Assembly (NCBI GenBank): GCA_002309475.1
Contig: DBXJ01000077.1
Location: forward strand, 3,471 to 63,682
Reading direction: 5' to 3'
Length of the DNA stretch: 60,212 bases
Origin: Bacteroidales bacterium UBA1215
GTDB taxonomy: Bacteria > Bacteroidota > Bacteroidia > Bacteroidales > WCHB1-69
Shown here: piece by piece, positions 17,098-27,100 of the stretch
Numbering within the stretch: position 1 is the stretch's first letter
Layout: each line of letters starts with the position of its first letter
Translations under genes and position numbers: made by a program
Notes under the pieces: model-generated
What the model was told of the DNA's origin: nothing
Seen by the model: only the letters and a program-made list of their open reading frames with translations
Database searches by the model: none

Positions 17098-17934
17098 ATG
17101 AGCCAAATTATCACTATTACAAGCGATTGGGGAAATACAGATTTTTATGCTGCCGCTTTCAAAGGGGCGATTCTCAACATAGACCCTACTCTCACTATTG
17201 TGGACATCACCCATAGAGTTAACAAATTTGACATCAATAATGCCGCATACCAGATAAAAAATTGCTATTACTTTTTTCCAAAAGGCAGTATTCATATTAT
17301 TGATGTCAACCAGACTCCGATTACCAATAAAGACAATGCCAAACATTATATTGCCTTCAAATACGACGGTCACTACTTTTTGTGTAAAAACAATGGTTTG
17401 ATGTATTTGATATGCGACAATTCGGCCAATATTGAAAAAATAATAAGGATTAAAAACCTTAAAAATGAAAACCACCACACTTTTAGAGCATTAGATGCTT
17501 TTGTACATCAAGCAAGCATGCTGGCTAAAACCGACGACCTGTCCTCTATCGGAGACGACTACCCTATTGAAAATCTCACCACTTTCAATGTTTCAGAATC
17601 CAACATTCGCTACAATCCTTCTACCAATACTTTGGCATTTAAAGTAAAACACATTGATAGCTACGGCAATATCATTACCGACCTGAAACGTGCTGATTTT
17701 GAAAAATATGCTAATGGAAGAATGTTTAACTTTTCTTCTAACTGCAACCATGAAAGTGCTATGTGCAAAATCACCAACACCTACACGGCTGCCGACCCGT
17801 TTTTCGTTTTCAACACCAATGATTATTTGGAAATTGGCTCCAATGGAAGCGATTTTGCTGCTGTATTGTCACTCAGCAACCGGGATTTTACCCAATGGAA
17901 TCTCTACATCACCTTTCTATCTACAGAACAATAG
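17098..17934 (+). CDS. DUF62 / SAM hydrolase (adenosine-forming) family protein
   Basis: 278 residues. The opening MSQIITITSDWGNTDFYAAAFKG and IVDITHRVNKFDINNAAY match the SAM hydroxide adenosyltransferase family (DUF62, related to fluorinase/chlorinase), as do GHYFLCKNNGL and the second-domain KVKHIDSYGNIITDL. Members hydrolyse S-adenosylmethionine to adenosine and methionine. The DPGVGxxR stretch that normally supplies the catalytic Arg reads DVNQTPITNKDN here, which I believe is common in the Bacteroidetes branch; activity is therefore uncertain. It is the last gene of the alaS run and is followed by a hairpin shared with the opposing tadA gene. Confidence 0.85.
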   Translation: MSQIITITSDWGNTDFYAAAFKGAILNIDPTLTIVDITHRVNKFDINNAAYQIKNCYYFFPKGSIHIIDVNQTPITNKDNAKHYIAFKYDGHYFLCKNNGLMYLICDNSANIEKIIRIKNLKNENHHTFRALDAFVHQASMLAKTDDLSSIGDDYPIENLTTFNVSESNIRYNPSTNTLAFKVKHIDSYGNIITDLKRADFEKYANGRMFNFSSNCNHESAMCKITNTYTAADPFFVFNTNDYLEIGSNGSDFAAVLSLSNRDFTQWNLYITFLSTEQ

Positions 17935-17972
17935 TAAGTATTAATGCTTAAGTAAAAATACTTATTTATTTT
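17935..17972. terminator. Hairpin terminator between the DUF62 gene and tadA
   Basis: TAAGTATT / AATACTTA stem (8 bp) with a 14-base loop, followed on the plus strand by TTTATTTTTT. It overlaps the tadA stop codon. The gap between the converging genes is only 27 bases. Confidence 0.6.
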
Positions 17973-18402
17973 TTCGCTTTTCGGCGAAAAAGGTTGTTAG
18001 CAATTGCTTGCAATCTTTTTCCAGGACGCCGCCTTTCAAAGTAGTTTTAGGATGTAAGAGTTTGCGTCTGTCTATTTGAATATGAGTTTCATCCTGAGTG
18101 CCATATACAATTTTTGGTATTTGTGTCCAAGCGGCGGCTCCTGCACACATAGCACAAGGTTCTAATGTAACATACAAAGTACAGTCTTTTAAATATTTAG
18201 AACCAAAATAATTAGCAGCAGCCGTAAATGCCTGCATTTCGGCATGTGCAGTAACATCGTTTAAAGTTTGCACTTGATTATGAGCCTTGGCAATGACGAT
18301 ATCGTTGCAAACAATTACACAACCAATCGGGATTTCGCCTTCCTCTTTGGCTTTTTCGGCTTCGTTTAAAGCCAATCGCATAAAATATTCATCATCAAAC
18401 AT
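17962..18402 (-). CDS. tadA: tRNA-specific adenosine deaminase
   Basis: 146 residues, normal for TadA. The zinc ligands are in H-A-E (THAEMQAF) and P-C-A-M-C-A-G-A, the signature of tRNA A34 deaminases; the Glu of HAE is the proton shuttle. It converts A34 to inosine in the wobble position of tRNA-Arg(ACG). Guanine deaminase is an alternative within the CDA superfamily, but PCAMCAGA favours TadA. Start overlaps the rpoN stop by one base, so the two are translationally coupled. Confidence 0.9.
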   Translation of the reverse strand: MFDDEYFMRLALNEAEKAKEEGEIPIGCVIVCNDIVIAKAHNQVQTLNDVTAHAEMQAFTAAANYFGSKYLKDCTLYVTLEPCAMCAGAAAWTQIPKIVYGTQDETHIQIDRRKLLHPKTTLKGGVLEKDCKQLLTTFFAEKRKNK

Positions 18403-19886
18403 TATTTTCTCATTCTTGCAACCGGAATACCGAGTTGTTCTCTATATTTTGCCACCGTTCTACGTGCTACATGATATCCTTTTTCTATCAACATATCACA
18501 AAGAGCCTGGTCGGTCAAAGGATTGTCCTTGCTCTCTTCATCGATAGCATCTTTGATAATTTTTTTGATTTTTCTTGTTGACACATCATCTCCTTCAACC
18601 GTGGTGATAGACTCTGAAAAAAAGAATTTCAATGGAATAGTACCATATTGGGTAAGCACATACTTTTCTTTTACCACACGTGAAATTGTTGATACGTCCA
18701 CCTCTATTTCTTTTGCAATATCATTTAAAATCATTGGTTTGAGCATCATCTCGTCTCCCGTTAAAAAGAATTCTTTTTGATGCTCCATAATAGAAGTCAT
18801 GGTTTTATAAAGAGTGGTTTCCCGTTGAGAAAGTGCTTCTATAAACCATTGAGCGGCATTCACCTTTTGGCGAACAAATTCCATTGCTTCGTCACGTTCT
18901 TTTTGAGCAATATGTTCGTTGTTTTTCAATTCATCGTACATACTTTCGTATTGTTTACTCAGCCGTAAACGTGGTAATTTTATATTTGGCATCAATAGTT
19001 CTAAGGTCTGCTCTCTTTCGTCAACTACCACTTCAAAGTCAGGAACGATTGATGCGGCACCGGTGGCGACAAAAGTACCTTCACCCGGTTTGGGATTCAG
19101 ATTTTTAGTAATAAAATCTATAGCCGAATGAAAATCTTCGTCAGAACAGGCTAAATTCTTTTTGATTCTGTCAAAACGTTTTTTTGTAAATTCATCGTAA
19201 TGATCTGCAACTATTTGTTTGGCCAAACTAATAATATTTGTTTCAGGTTCTATTCTTTCCAACTGGATGAGCAGACACTCACGCAAATCTCTTGCACCTA
19301 TGCCGGCAGGTTCCAAACGCTGTACTACATTTTTTATCAATTTTTCCACGTTTTCCTCCGTAGTGGAAATATTCATAGCAAACAACATATCTATTGCCAA
19401 TTCTGCACTACTTCTTTGGATATAACCGTCTTCGTCAATACTGCCGACAATAAAGTTGGCAATTTTTCTATCTTCGGCCGACAACATCAATAAATCTAAC
19501 TGTGCCAACAGATTTTCCTGGTAGGTTTCGTTGGAGACTTGAGAATTTTCCATAAAACTTCGGCGTTCTTCATCATCGTCACGCGGTTTCATACTCGGAC
19601 CGTCATAATTGTCGTATTCTCTGGAAAAATACTCTTCCACCAAATCTGTATTTCTTGATTCATCAGAATTTTCTTCATAACGTTCAGTATTGAGCATATT
19701 TTCTTCCTCGTTCATTGACGAAGGCTCCTCATCCACCTCTTCCAAAGCAGGATTGGACTCCAATTCCTCGTTGATACGCTGTTCCATCATAACAGTCGGA
19801 ATTTGAAGTAATTTAATAAGCATTATTTGACGAGGATTCAATTTCTGCGTCAATAACATCTCTTCTCTTTGACTTTGTTTCATCAT
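18402..19886 (-). CDS. rpoN: RNA polymerase sigma-54 factor
   Basis: 494 residues. The activator-interacting region starts QSQREEMLLTQKLNPRQIMLIKLLQ. An acidic linker follows (EEVDEEPSSMNEEE). The core-binding domain has LAQLDLLMLSAEDRKIANFIVGSIDEDGYI. The DNA-binding part ends with the RpoN box ARRTVAKYREQLGIPVA. It directs transcription from -24/-12 promoters under control of AAA+ activators; no such activator gene lies in this window. A -7 box TACCTTTG is 28 bases upstream. tadA follows in the same operon. Confidence 0.95.
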   Translation of the reverse strand: MMKQSQREEMLLTQKLNPRQIMLIKLLQIPTVMMEQRINEELESNPALEEVDEEPSSMNEEENMLNTERYEENSDESRNTDLVEEYFSREYDNYDGPSMKPRDDDEERRSFMENSQVSNETYQENLLAQLDLLMLSAEDRKIANFIVGSIDEDGYIQRSSAELAIDMLFAMNISTTEENVEKLIKNVVQRLEPAGIGARDLRECLLIQLERIEPETNIISLAKQIVADHYDEFTKKRFDRIKKNLACSDEDFHSAIDFITKNLNPKPGEGTFVATGAASIVPDFEVVVDEREQTLELLMPNIKLPRLRLSKQYESMYDELKNNEHIAQKERDEAMEFVRQKVNAAQWFIEALSQRETTLYKTMTSIMEHQKEFFLTGDEMMLKPMILNDIAKEIEVDVSTISRVVKEKYVLTQYGTIPLKFFFSESITTVEGDDVSTRKIKKIIKDAIDEESKDNPLTDQALCDMLIEKGYHVARRTVAKYREQLGIPVARMRK

Positions 19887-19913
19887 AATAGTTGCCTTTG
19901 AATTGGGACTACA

Positions 19914-19921
19914 AAGGTAAT
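19914..19921 (-). promoter_or_regulatory. -7 promoter box for rpoN-tadA
   Basis: TACCTTTG on the minus strand, 28 bases before the rpoN start codon. Confidence 0.55.
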
Positions 19922-19948
19922 AAAAATTTCTATATAAACGAAAAAAAA

Positions 19949-20854
19949 TTAATTAGACCTCATTTGTGAAGGTTTGATTCGCCCCCAGACAAACTTTGGT
20001 ACCGACTTATCAACTAGTTTTGCATCTAATTGTAATTTACTACCATTAAGCACATAATCTTCTATAAATCTGATAGTTTCACTTATACGCAATAGTGGCA
20101 AACCTGCTACTTCATGAGCACAGCCCTGATAACGATAAAACTGATATGGATAACCGAATTTCTTGAAACGTTTGGCAATAGCATTTGCACCAAAAAAACC
20201 TAAATTGAAAAAAGTAATACTTTTATATGTCACTAATTTATCTTCTGTTCCATGCAACATAAACACCGGACAAGGCGGATTGATATAATCTATCAATCCT
20301 TCACGCGAAAATATTGCACCCGAAAAAGATACAACACCGGCAAAATTAAAATTCTCTGGCAACACTTTTGACAATTCCATCCGCCTGCATAGCATATATT
20401 CCGATTGCATAACAGAGACAGCTCCGGCACTGCTGCCTATCAAAACAATTTTTGAAGTATCAATTTTTAATTGCTGCTGATGCTCTATCAAATAAGCAAC
20501 TGCACTATACAAATCTTCACTGGCAATCATAATGGCATTGTGAATCTGTTTAATCGGAATGCCTGACAATTTCTGTCCCTTCAATGCCAGTCTGTAGTCA
20601 ATGGCAACAACTTGAAAGCCGCTATCTTGCAATGCTTTAAAATACTCTACATTCTCTGCTCCCAAACGAGAACCCATCATAAAGCCTCCGCCAAACATAT
20701 AGACAATGCAAGCCCTTGGCACACCTGTCGGATAATAAATATCTAACATCAGATTATAAGTGTCTTTTTGTGCATATTGATAAGTTGCCACCTGCTGGGC
20801 AAACATCGTCTGCGACAAAAACACAACAAGCAATACTAACAAAATTCTTTTCAT
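19949..20854 (-). CDS. Secreted alpha/beta-hydrolase (esterase/lipase-like)
   Basis: 301 residues with a signal peptide ending at FAQQ (about residue 20). The alpha/beta-hydrolase fold is shown by YMFGGGFMMGSR (oxyanion region, HGGG-like with Phe-Gly), the nucleophile elbow GSSAGAVS (G-x-S-x-G) and the late MLHGTEDKLVTY with the acid Asp. The catalytic His is probably in the GCAHEV segment. It resembles BD-FAE/carboxylesterase-type enzymes acting on small esters or acetylated sugars in the periplasm. It reads in the same direction as rpoN and lies upstream of it, 62 bases from the rpoN start. No TAnnTTTG box was found before it. Confidence 0.82.
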   Translation of the reverse strand: MKRILLVLLVVFLSQTMFAQQVATYQYAQKDTYNLMLDIYYPTGVPRACIVYMFGGGFMMGSRLGAENVEYFKALQDSGFQVVAIDYRLALKGQKLSGIPIKQIHNAIMIASEDLYSAVAYLIEHQQQLKIDTSKIVLIGSSAGAVSVMQSEYMLCRRMELSKVLPENFNFAGVVSFSGAIFSREGLIDYINPPCPVFMLHGTEDKLVTYKSITFFNLGFFGANAIAKRFKKFGYPYQFYRYQGCAHEVAGLPLLRISETIRFIEDYVLNGSKLQLDAKLVDKSVPKFVWGRIKPSQMRSN

Positions 20855-20974
20855 ACTATGCTTTCGTTTTTATTATCAACGATTTTTTTTTGCTTTTATT
20901 ACCTATGGAAAAAATAAACTTTATTTTGTTGAATACTTATGCCGGCAATAATAAAAGCATGCCATTTGTTTCAT

Positions 20975-20982
20975 TACCTTTG
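20975..20982 (+). promoter_or_regulatory. -7 promoter box for ddl
   Basis: TACCTTTG, 33 bases before the ddl start codon. No matching -33 element seen. Confidence 0.5.
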
Positions 20983-21015
20983 TTTGATTTTTCTAACCAA
21001 TAATCAGTCATAACT

Positions 21016-22002
21016 ATGAAAGCAAAAATTGCAGTTGTAACAGGAGGAAACTCAGGAGAATACGAAATTTCTTTAAAGAGCGGGAAAAATATTGCCGATC
21101 AATTAGATCGTAACAAATACGATGTTTATCTCATTCATTTACGGGGTAGCCAATGGACCTACAAAACCGACAACGATGAGATTATTCCTATTGACAAAAA
21201 CGATTTTTCACTCACTTTGAATGGTCAACACATAAATTTTGACTGTGTTTTTGTGGCCATACATGGCGACCCTGGTGAAAATGGAAAATTGGAAGGATAT
21301 TTAGATATGCTCAACATTCCTTATACAAGCTGCAGCACCATGGTATCGGCTTTGACTTTCAACAAAAATTATTGCAACCGTGTGGTCAATTCCTATGGAA
21401 TTACAACGGCTCCTTCGGTGCATTTGTTCAAATACGACCACATAGACCCACAAGCCGTCATCGACAAAGTCGGTCTGCCTTGTTTTGTAAAACCATGCAA
21501 CTCCGGTTCCAGCGTAGGCATGTCAAAAGTCAACACCAAAGAAGAATTATTGCCGGCATTGGAGACTGCCTTCAAAGAAGATGACCAACTCTTGGTGGAA
21601 ACTTTTATCAAAGGAAGAGAAATCACTTGTGGCATCATGAAATATCAAAATGAAATTCAAGTGATAGGTATCACCGAAATTATCAGCAAAAAGGAATATT
21701 TTGATTTTGAAGCCAAATACGATCCTTCATTGGCCTATGAAATCACCCCTGCCCAAATTCCTGTTGACATACAAGAATTGTGTGAAGAAACATCCAAAAA
21801 AGTTTACAAAGCTTTGGATTGCAAAGGAATTGTTAGAATTGACTATATTTTTAACGACAGCGGATTGTATTTTATAGAAGTGAATACCATTCCCGGACAA
21901 ACTCAAGAAAGTATTGTCCCCAAACAACTTAAAACCAAAAACCTGCAATTTACCACTCTCTGTTCCTACTTTATTGACGAAGCAATTGCTAACAAAAAAT
22001 AA
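21016..22002 (+). CDS. ddl: D-alanine--D-alanine ligase
   Basis: 328 residues, standard for Ddl. The ATP-grasp fold is clear: GGNSGEYEISLKSG at the N-terminus, VAIHGDPGENGKLEGYLDMLNIPYTSC, then PCFVKPCNSGSSVGMSKV (ATP-binding loop) and FIEVNTIPGQTQESIVPKQ with metal-binding Glu and Asn. It joins two D-alanines for peptidoglycan precursor synthesis in the cytoplasm. The gene is monocistronic with its own promoter and a shared downstream terminator. Confidence 0.95.
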   Translation: MKAKIAVVTGGNSGEYEISLKSGKNIADQLDRNKYDVYLIHLRGSQWTYKTDNDEIIPIDKNDFSLTLNGQHINFDCVFVAIHGDPGENGKLEGYLDMLNIPYTSCSTMVSALTFNKNYCNRVVNSYGITTAPSVHLFKYDHIDPQAVIDKVGLPCFVKPCNSGSSVGMSKVNTKEELLPALETAFKEDDQLLVETFIKGREITCGIMKYQNEIQVIGITEIISKKEYFDFEAKYDPSLAYEITPAQIPVDIQELCEETSKKVYKALDCKGIVRIDYIFNDSGLYFIEVNTIPGQTQESIVPKQLKTKNLQFTTLCSYFIDEAIANKK

Positions 22003-22017
22003 AACTTTATTCATAAC

Positions 22018-22050
22018 GAAAAAAATGCTTGCCTCCGCAAGCATTTTTTT
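22018..22050. terminator. Bidirectional terminator between ddl and the VWA-like gene
   Basis: Stem ATGCTTGC / GCAAGCAT (8 bp) with loop CTCC, an A-run before and a T-run after, so it can stop transcripts from both sides. Both converging genes end at it. Confidence 0.85.
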
Positions 22051-22057
22051 ATTTCAT

Positions 22058-24136
22058 CTAATAGGCACCGCTATATTTTCTAATAAACCATTCCACCGAC
22101 AACAACAAAACAATTATTAGCAACAAAGGCCAATAACTTGACAACAATTGATAAGTTTTGTTGTAGTGTGCCACCGATTTAATAGTTTCGTTGTCAACAA
22201 TAGCTTTGTATAGTTTGTCGAACTCTTGATTGGAAAAACACCTTCCTTCGCTTTGTGCCGCCAAATTAACCATCAACTGATAATCCGCTGTTAGATTTAC
22301 ACTTTCCAAATTCACCTCTTTGACGGTAAAATAACCGGATTGTGAATATTTTTTGTTATCCATGTTAGTGCTTGCCTCCCATTTATATGTGCCTTTCGGG
22401 AAAATGCCTGCCTCCAATTGATAGGCACGTCCGACACGAGAAAACAAAAATTGGTGAGTGCCGTTTTCTCCTTGAATGGTCATTTGCACTTCCGGCTCAT
22501 TGACGAGTTCATAGTTCATATTGTACAATTCTGCATCAAATATCACTTCTTCGTTCTCGGCATAAATTTGCTTGCCGGAAACACGGAAAAAACTTTGATT
22601 TTCTTTGGTGCCGATATATTGAAACACTTTCAATATCAACTCATCAAATTGATCGTGTGTTTCGGAATACATATAATCATACAATCTCCATCGCCACAAT
22701 CCGTCTCCAAAAAATATCGCCGAACGGGCACCTTCTCCATAGCTAAACACCAACAAAGGATAATTGGTCTCCACCTCTCCGATTTTTTGCAACAAGACAG
22801 CACTGCTATTGGGAGAAAGACGATATTTGCCGAACGGCACTTCCACCGGAGACAATACATCTATCATCTCTGTAGTTGACGAAGTGAAAGAAATGCCTGA
22901 ATAACTTTTATCTAATATAGGATATACGGTATTTTTCAAATTACCTTTTACATCTATTGCCATACCAAGGTGGCAATCATTGAAAAAATGATAATCTTTC
23001 ATGCTTGCCAGCACATAAAAACAAGGCACTTTTGCCTTTTCTATCTCCTGCACTATCCGCATATCCGCATTATTGGATGGCACTCTATGCATGACCACCA
23101 TATCATAATCCGCCACTTTTTTACCATTGAAATTGCCGGCAACAAATGTCTCCACTTGATAGGCTTCGCTGGATTGCAAAGCAGAGACAATGGCAGCTAT
23201 ATCGGGATGCGGTGACTGATATACAATCGCCACTTTTTTCCGGCTGTCCAACACCTCCACCACCACTTCTCTATGGTTGTTGATGGTAGTAACTTCGTCT
23301 TCTATTTCCGACAATTCCACCCGATAATTGAGCAAGCCTGCTTTTTTTGCTTCAAATGACAGTTTTACCCATTTTGAAAACTCGTTGGAAGTAATATTTA
23401 TCGACTGTTCGTGTACTTTTTTATTGTTTTCATATATAGTCAACAAAGTGGTTTTTCCCGCCAGTTTGTCGGCTTTTACCAACACTTCTACAGGGAAGAT
23501 ATTGTTGAGATAAACTGTCTTGTTATAATTTACTTTGGCTACGAGTAAGTCTTTCTTAACAGTAGTATCTCCCAAAGCCATGGTATAAATACTTGTCGGT
23601 AATTTTTCAGCTACATACAAAGGAGAACTGCCCGTATTGAAGATTCCATCGGAAAACAGCACTACCGCTCCAAGATTGCGTTGATAATAAGCATTTTCCA
23701 ATTCATCAAAAAAGGCCGACAAATTAGTGCTTTTGTCCGAAAAATCTACCTTTTGCCCTTTTCTGCATTCTTCGCCCAAGAGATAGGTTTCCACTTGATA
23801 TTTTTTGGATAATCTTTCCACCAATCGGTCGATATTTTTTTGAAAATCAACTTGATATTGATCATTTTTGGCAGCTATGGCAATGGATGACGAATTGTCA
23901 ATACCCATGGCAATAATCGGTTTTTCTACCTCTTTTTGGGTATGTACCATCAATGGACGAATAAGTAGAAAAGCAATTAAGGAAATGGCCAAACTACGAC
24001 AAACAAAAAGCAGAATTTTCAACTTCTTTTCTATGTTGGGAACAGGCATTTTCCAATATATGATGGAAGCACAAGCTATTCCGAACAAAATGCACAAAGG
24101 CACGAAAAGAAAGGAATATTCTGCGGAGAAATTCAT
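22058..24136 (-). CDS. Membrane protein with VWA-like domain
   Basis: 692 residues. Two N-terminal transmembrane helices (about residues 9-28 and 40-62) and one near the C-terminus (LLIIVLLLSVEWFI). Between them lies a von Willebrand A-like domain with the MIDAS pattern D80-x-S82-x-S84 (GIDNSSSIA) and VVLFSDGIFNTGSS. Later segments (KKVAIVYQSPHPDIAAIVSAL) look like the flavodoxin-like/glutamine-amidotransferase-like part found in large Bacteroidetes membrane proteins of the BatA type. Function unknown, probably extracytoplasmic protein assembly or cell-envelope stress. It follows ileS by 7 bases on the same strand. Confidence 0.75.
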   Translation of the reverse strand: MNFSAEYSFLFVPLCILFGIACASIIYWKMPVPNIEKKLKILLFVCRSLAISLIAFLLIRPLMVHTQKEVEKPIIAMGIDNSSSIAIAAKNDQYQVDFQKNIDRLVERLSKKYQVETYLLGEECRKGQKVDFSDKSTNLSAFFDELENAYYQRNLGAVVLFSDGIFNTGSSPLYVAEKLPTSIYTMALGDTTVKKDLLVAKVNYNKTVYLNNIFPVEVLVKADKLAGKTTLLTIYENNKKVHEQSINITSNEFSKWVKLSFEAKKAGLLNYRVELSEIEDEVTTINNHREVVVEVLDSRKKVAIVYQSPHPDIAAIVSALQSSEAYQVETFVAGNFNGKKVADYDMVVMHRVPSNNADMRIVQEIEKAKVPCFYVLASMKDYHFFNDCHLGMAIDVKGNLKNTVYPILDKSYSGISFTSSTTEMIDVLSPVEVPFGKYRLSPNSSAVLLQKIGEVETNYPLLVFSYGEGARSAIFFGDGLWRWRLYDYMYSETHDQFDELILKVFQYIGTKENQSFFRVSGKQIYAENEEVIFDAELYNMNYELVNEPEVQMTIQGENGTHQFLFSRVGRAYQLEAGIFPKGTYKWEASTNMDNKKYSQSGYFTVKEVNLESVNLTADYQLMVNLAAQSEGRCFSNQEFDKLYKAIVDNETIKSVAHYNKTYQLLSSYWPLLLIIVLLLSVEWFIRKYSGAY

Positions 24137-24143
24137 TGCAAAA

Positions 24144-27100
24144 CTATGCTTTTCGTATCAACATATCCACTTCCAGATTTTCAATCAATTCTACATGGAA
24201 TTTGTCTTGGTCGACAATTTGTGGCACCATGGTCAACTCTGTTGCCAATGTTTCTGAGCAAATATAATTTGTGAAACGTGCTATCACACCTTGCAAAGCA
24301 TCTGCATGGCTGATGGTGACCACGATTTTATCCATTACGTCGAAATGGTTGTCTTTTCTATAATTTTGAATACGATTGACAATTTCTCTTGCCAAACCTT
24401 CTTCTTGCAATTCGGTAGTGACGGTAATATCCAAAGCTACTGTCAGGCTGTTTTCATTAGCAACCACCCAACCGGGGATATCTTGTGTAAATATTTCCAC
24501 ATCGGCCGTTGTCAAAACTACATCCTGACCTTCAATTTCCACATGGTATTCACCATTGAGTTCTATTTCGGCAATTTCTTTTTGTGAGAAAGAAGCCACT
24601 CGCGTTGCAATCGATTTCATTATTTTGCCGTATTTTGGTCCCAAAGTTTTGAAATTGGGTTTGATAGTTTTTACCAAAACATCGTTATCGGCAGACAAGA
24701 ATTCTATTTCTTTTACATTTACTTCGCTAAGAATTAAATGTTTTACTTTGCTTACCTGTTCTATAAAATGATCGCTGTGAGCAGGAATAACTATTTTTGC
24801 CAATGGCTGACGCACTCTTAGATTGTTGCGTTTTCGCAATGACAATACCATGGAAGATATTTGTCGTGCCAACTGCATTCTTTCTTCTAACGATTTATCT
24901 ATATAAGCCTCTTGTACTTTCGGGAAATCCACCAAATGTACAGAATTGGCAGCATAACGTCCGCTTACTTGATTCAAATCGTTGAACAATCTGTCAGCAA
25001 AAAACGGTGCTATAGGTGCTATCAACTGAGCAAGTGTTTCCAAACAAGTATAAAGTGTTTGATAAGCGGAGATTTTGTCGTTGCTATAGTCACCTTTCCA
25101 GAATCTTCTACGACACAAACGCACATACCAATTGCTTAAACATTCATCTACAAATACTTGAATAGCTCTGCCGGCTTTGGTAGGCTCGTAATCTGCAAAA
25201 CTGCTGTCGACTGTTTTTACCAAAGTATTCAATTCTGACAATATCCAGCGGTCAATTTCAGGACGATCTTGAATGGCAATATCGGCTTCTTTGTAAGCAA
25301 AACCGTCTATATTGGCATACAAGGCGAAAAATCCGTAAGTATTGTACAAAGTGCCAAAGAATTTTCTTCTTACTTCGTCAATACCGTCTATGTCAAATTT
25401 CAAATTGTCCCAAGGCTGTGCGTTGGTAATCATATACCAACGAGTTGCATCCGGTCCGTATTGCTCCAATGTTGTAAACGGATTGACTGCATTTCCCAAA
25501 CGCTTCGACATTTTATTTCCGTTTTTATCCAATACCAATCCATTGGAAATAACTGTCTTATATGACACTGTATCGTCTATCATGGTGGCAATTGCATGCA
25601 AGGTAAAAAACCATCCACGAGTCTGGTCAACGCCTTCTGCAATAAAATCTGCCGGAAAAGAGTCTTTTATACTATTGAAAGGATAATGATATTGAGCATA
25701 AGGCATGGCACCGCTGTCGAACCATACATCCACCAAATCGGTTTCCCGAGTCATTTTTTTGCCGGATGGTGACACCAAAAATACATTGTCAATATAAGGA
25801 CGATGCAAGTCAAAGTCATCATAATTGGTTGATTGATACGGATTTTCGGTCATAAATCCTGCTTTGATAGCTTTATCTATTTCTTGTCGTAATTGCTCTA
25901 CAGAGCCGATACAAATTTCCTCATCGCCATCTTCGGTACGCCAAATCGGCAATGGTGTTCCCCAGAAACGTGAACGGGAAAGATTCCAATCCACCAAATT
26001 TTCCAACCAATTGCCGAAACGACCCGAACCGGTGGCTTCCGGTTTCCATTGGATAGTCTTGTTCAATGCTATCATTCTGTCTTTTACTGCCGTAGTACGA
26101 ATAAACCAACTGTCCAAAGGATAATACAATATAGGCTTGTCGGTACGCCAGCAATGCGGATAGTTGTGGGTGTGTTTTTCTATCTTGAAGACTTTGTTTT
26201 GCAATTTCAACATCACACACAAATCCACATCTAAAGTGGTATCTTTATCGGTTAAATTCGGATCGTAGGCATTTTTAACAAATCTGCCTTCGTATTCTTT
26301 GTAGGCATCTACATTAACACATTTGTTTACAAAATCGGCATCCATGTCGCTGAGGAGCATAAATTTACCGGTTTTGTCCACCATAGGTTGACGTTTGCCG
26401 TCTTTATCTATTAAAAACAAAGGTGGAACTCCTGCCAATTTGGCTACACGGTCATCATCAGCACCAAAAGTGGGAGCTATATGCACTATACCGGTTCCAT
26501 CTTCGGTGGTAACATAATCTCCACCTATCACTCTAAAGGCACCTTCGCCCGGATTTACCCATGGTACCAATTGTTCGTATTCTATTCCTATCAATTGTTT
26601 GCCTTTGCATGTTGCCAACACTTGGTAAGGAATATTTTTGTCGCCCTGGTGATAGTCTTCCATCTTCAATTCGGCATTTTTCTCCGGGAAATGTGCATGC
26701 AGCAATGCTTCTGCCAACACTAAATAAACCGGCATGCCGGAATAAGGATTGAAAGTTTTTACCAATAGATAGTCTATATTCGGGCCAACGGCTAATGCGG
26801 TATTAGACGGCAAAGTCCATGGCGTAGTGGTCCATGCAATAAAATACAAATTGTCAGGTATTGTATTCTTGCCGTCTATTTCCACCGGAAATGCCATTTT
26901 TTGAGCGGGTTTTACATGAAACTGTGCCACACAAGTAGTGTCTTTTACATCTCTGTAGCAACCCGGCATATTCAATTCGTGTGAACTCAAGCCCGTGCCT
27001 GCTGCCGGAGAATACGGTTGAATGGTATATCCTTTGTACAACAATCCTTTTTCATAAATTTTTGACAATAAATACCACAAAGTTTCAATGTATTCATTTT

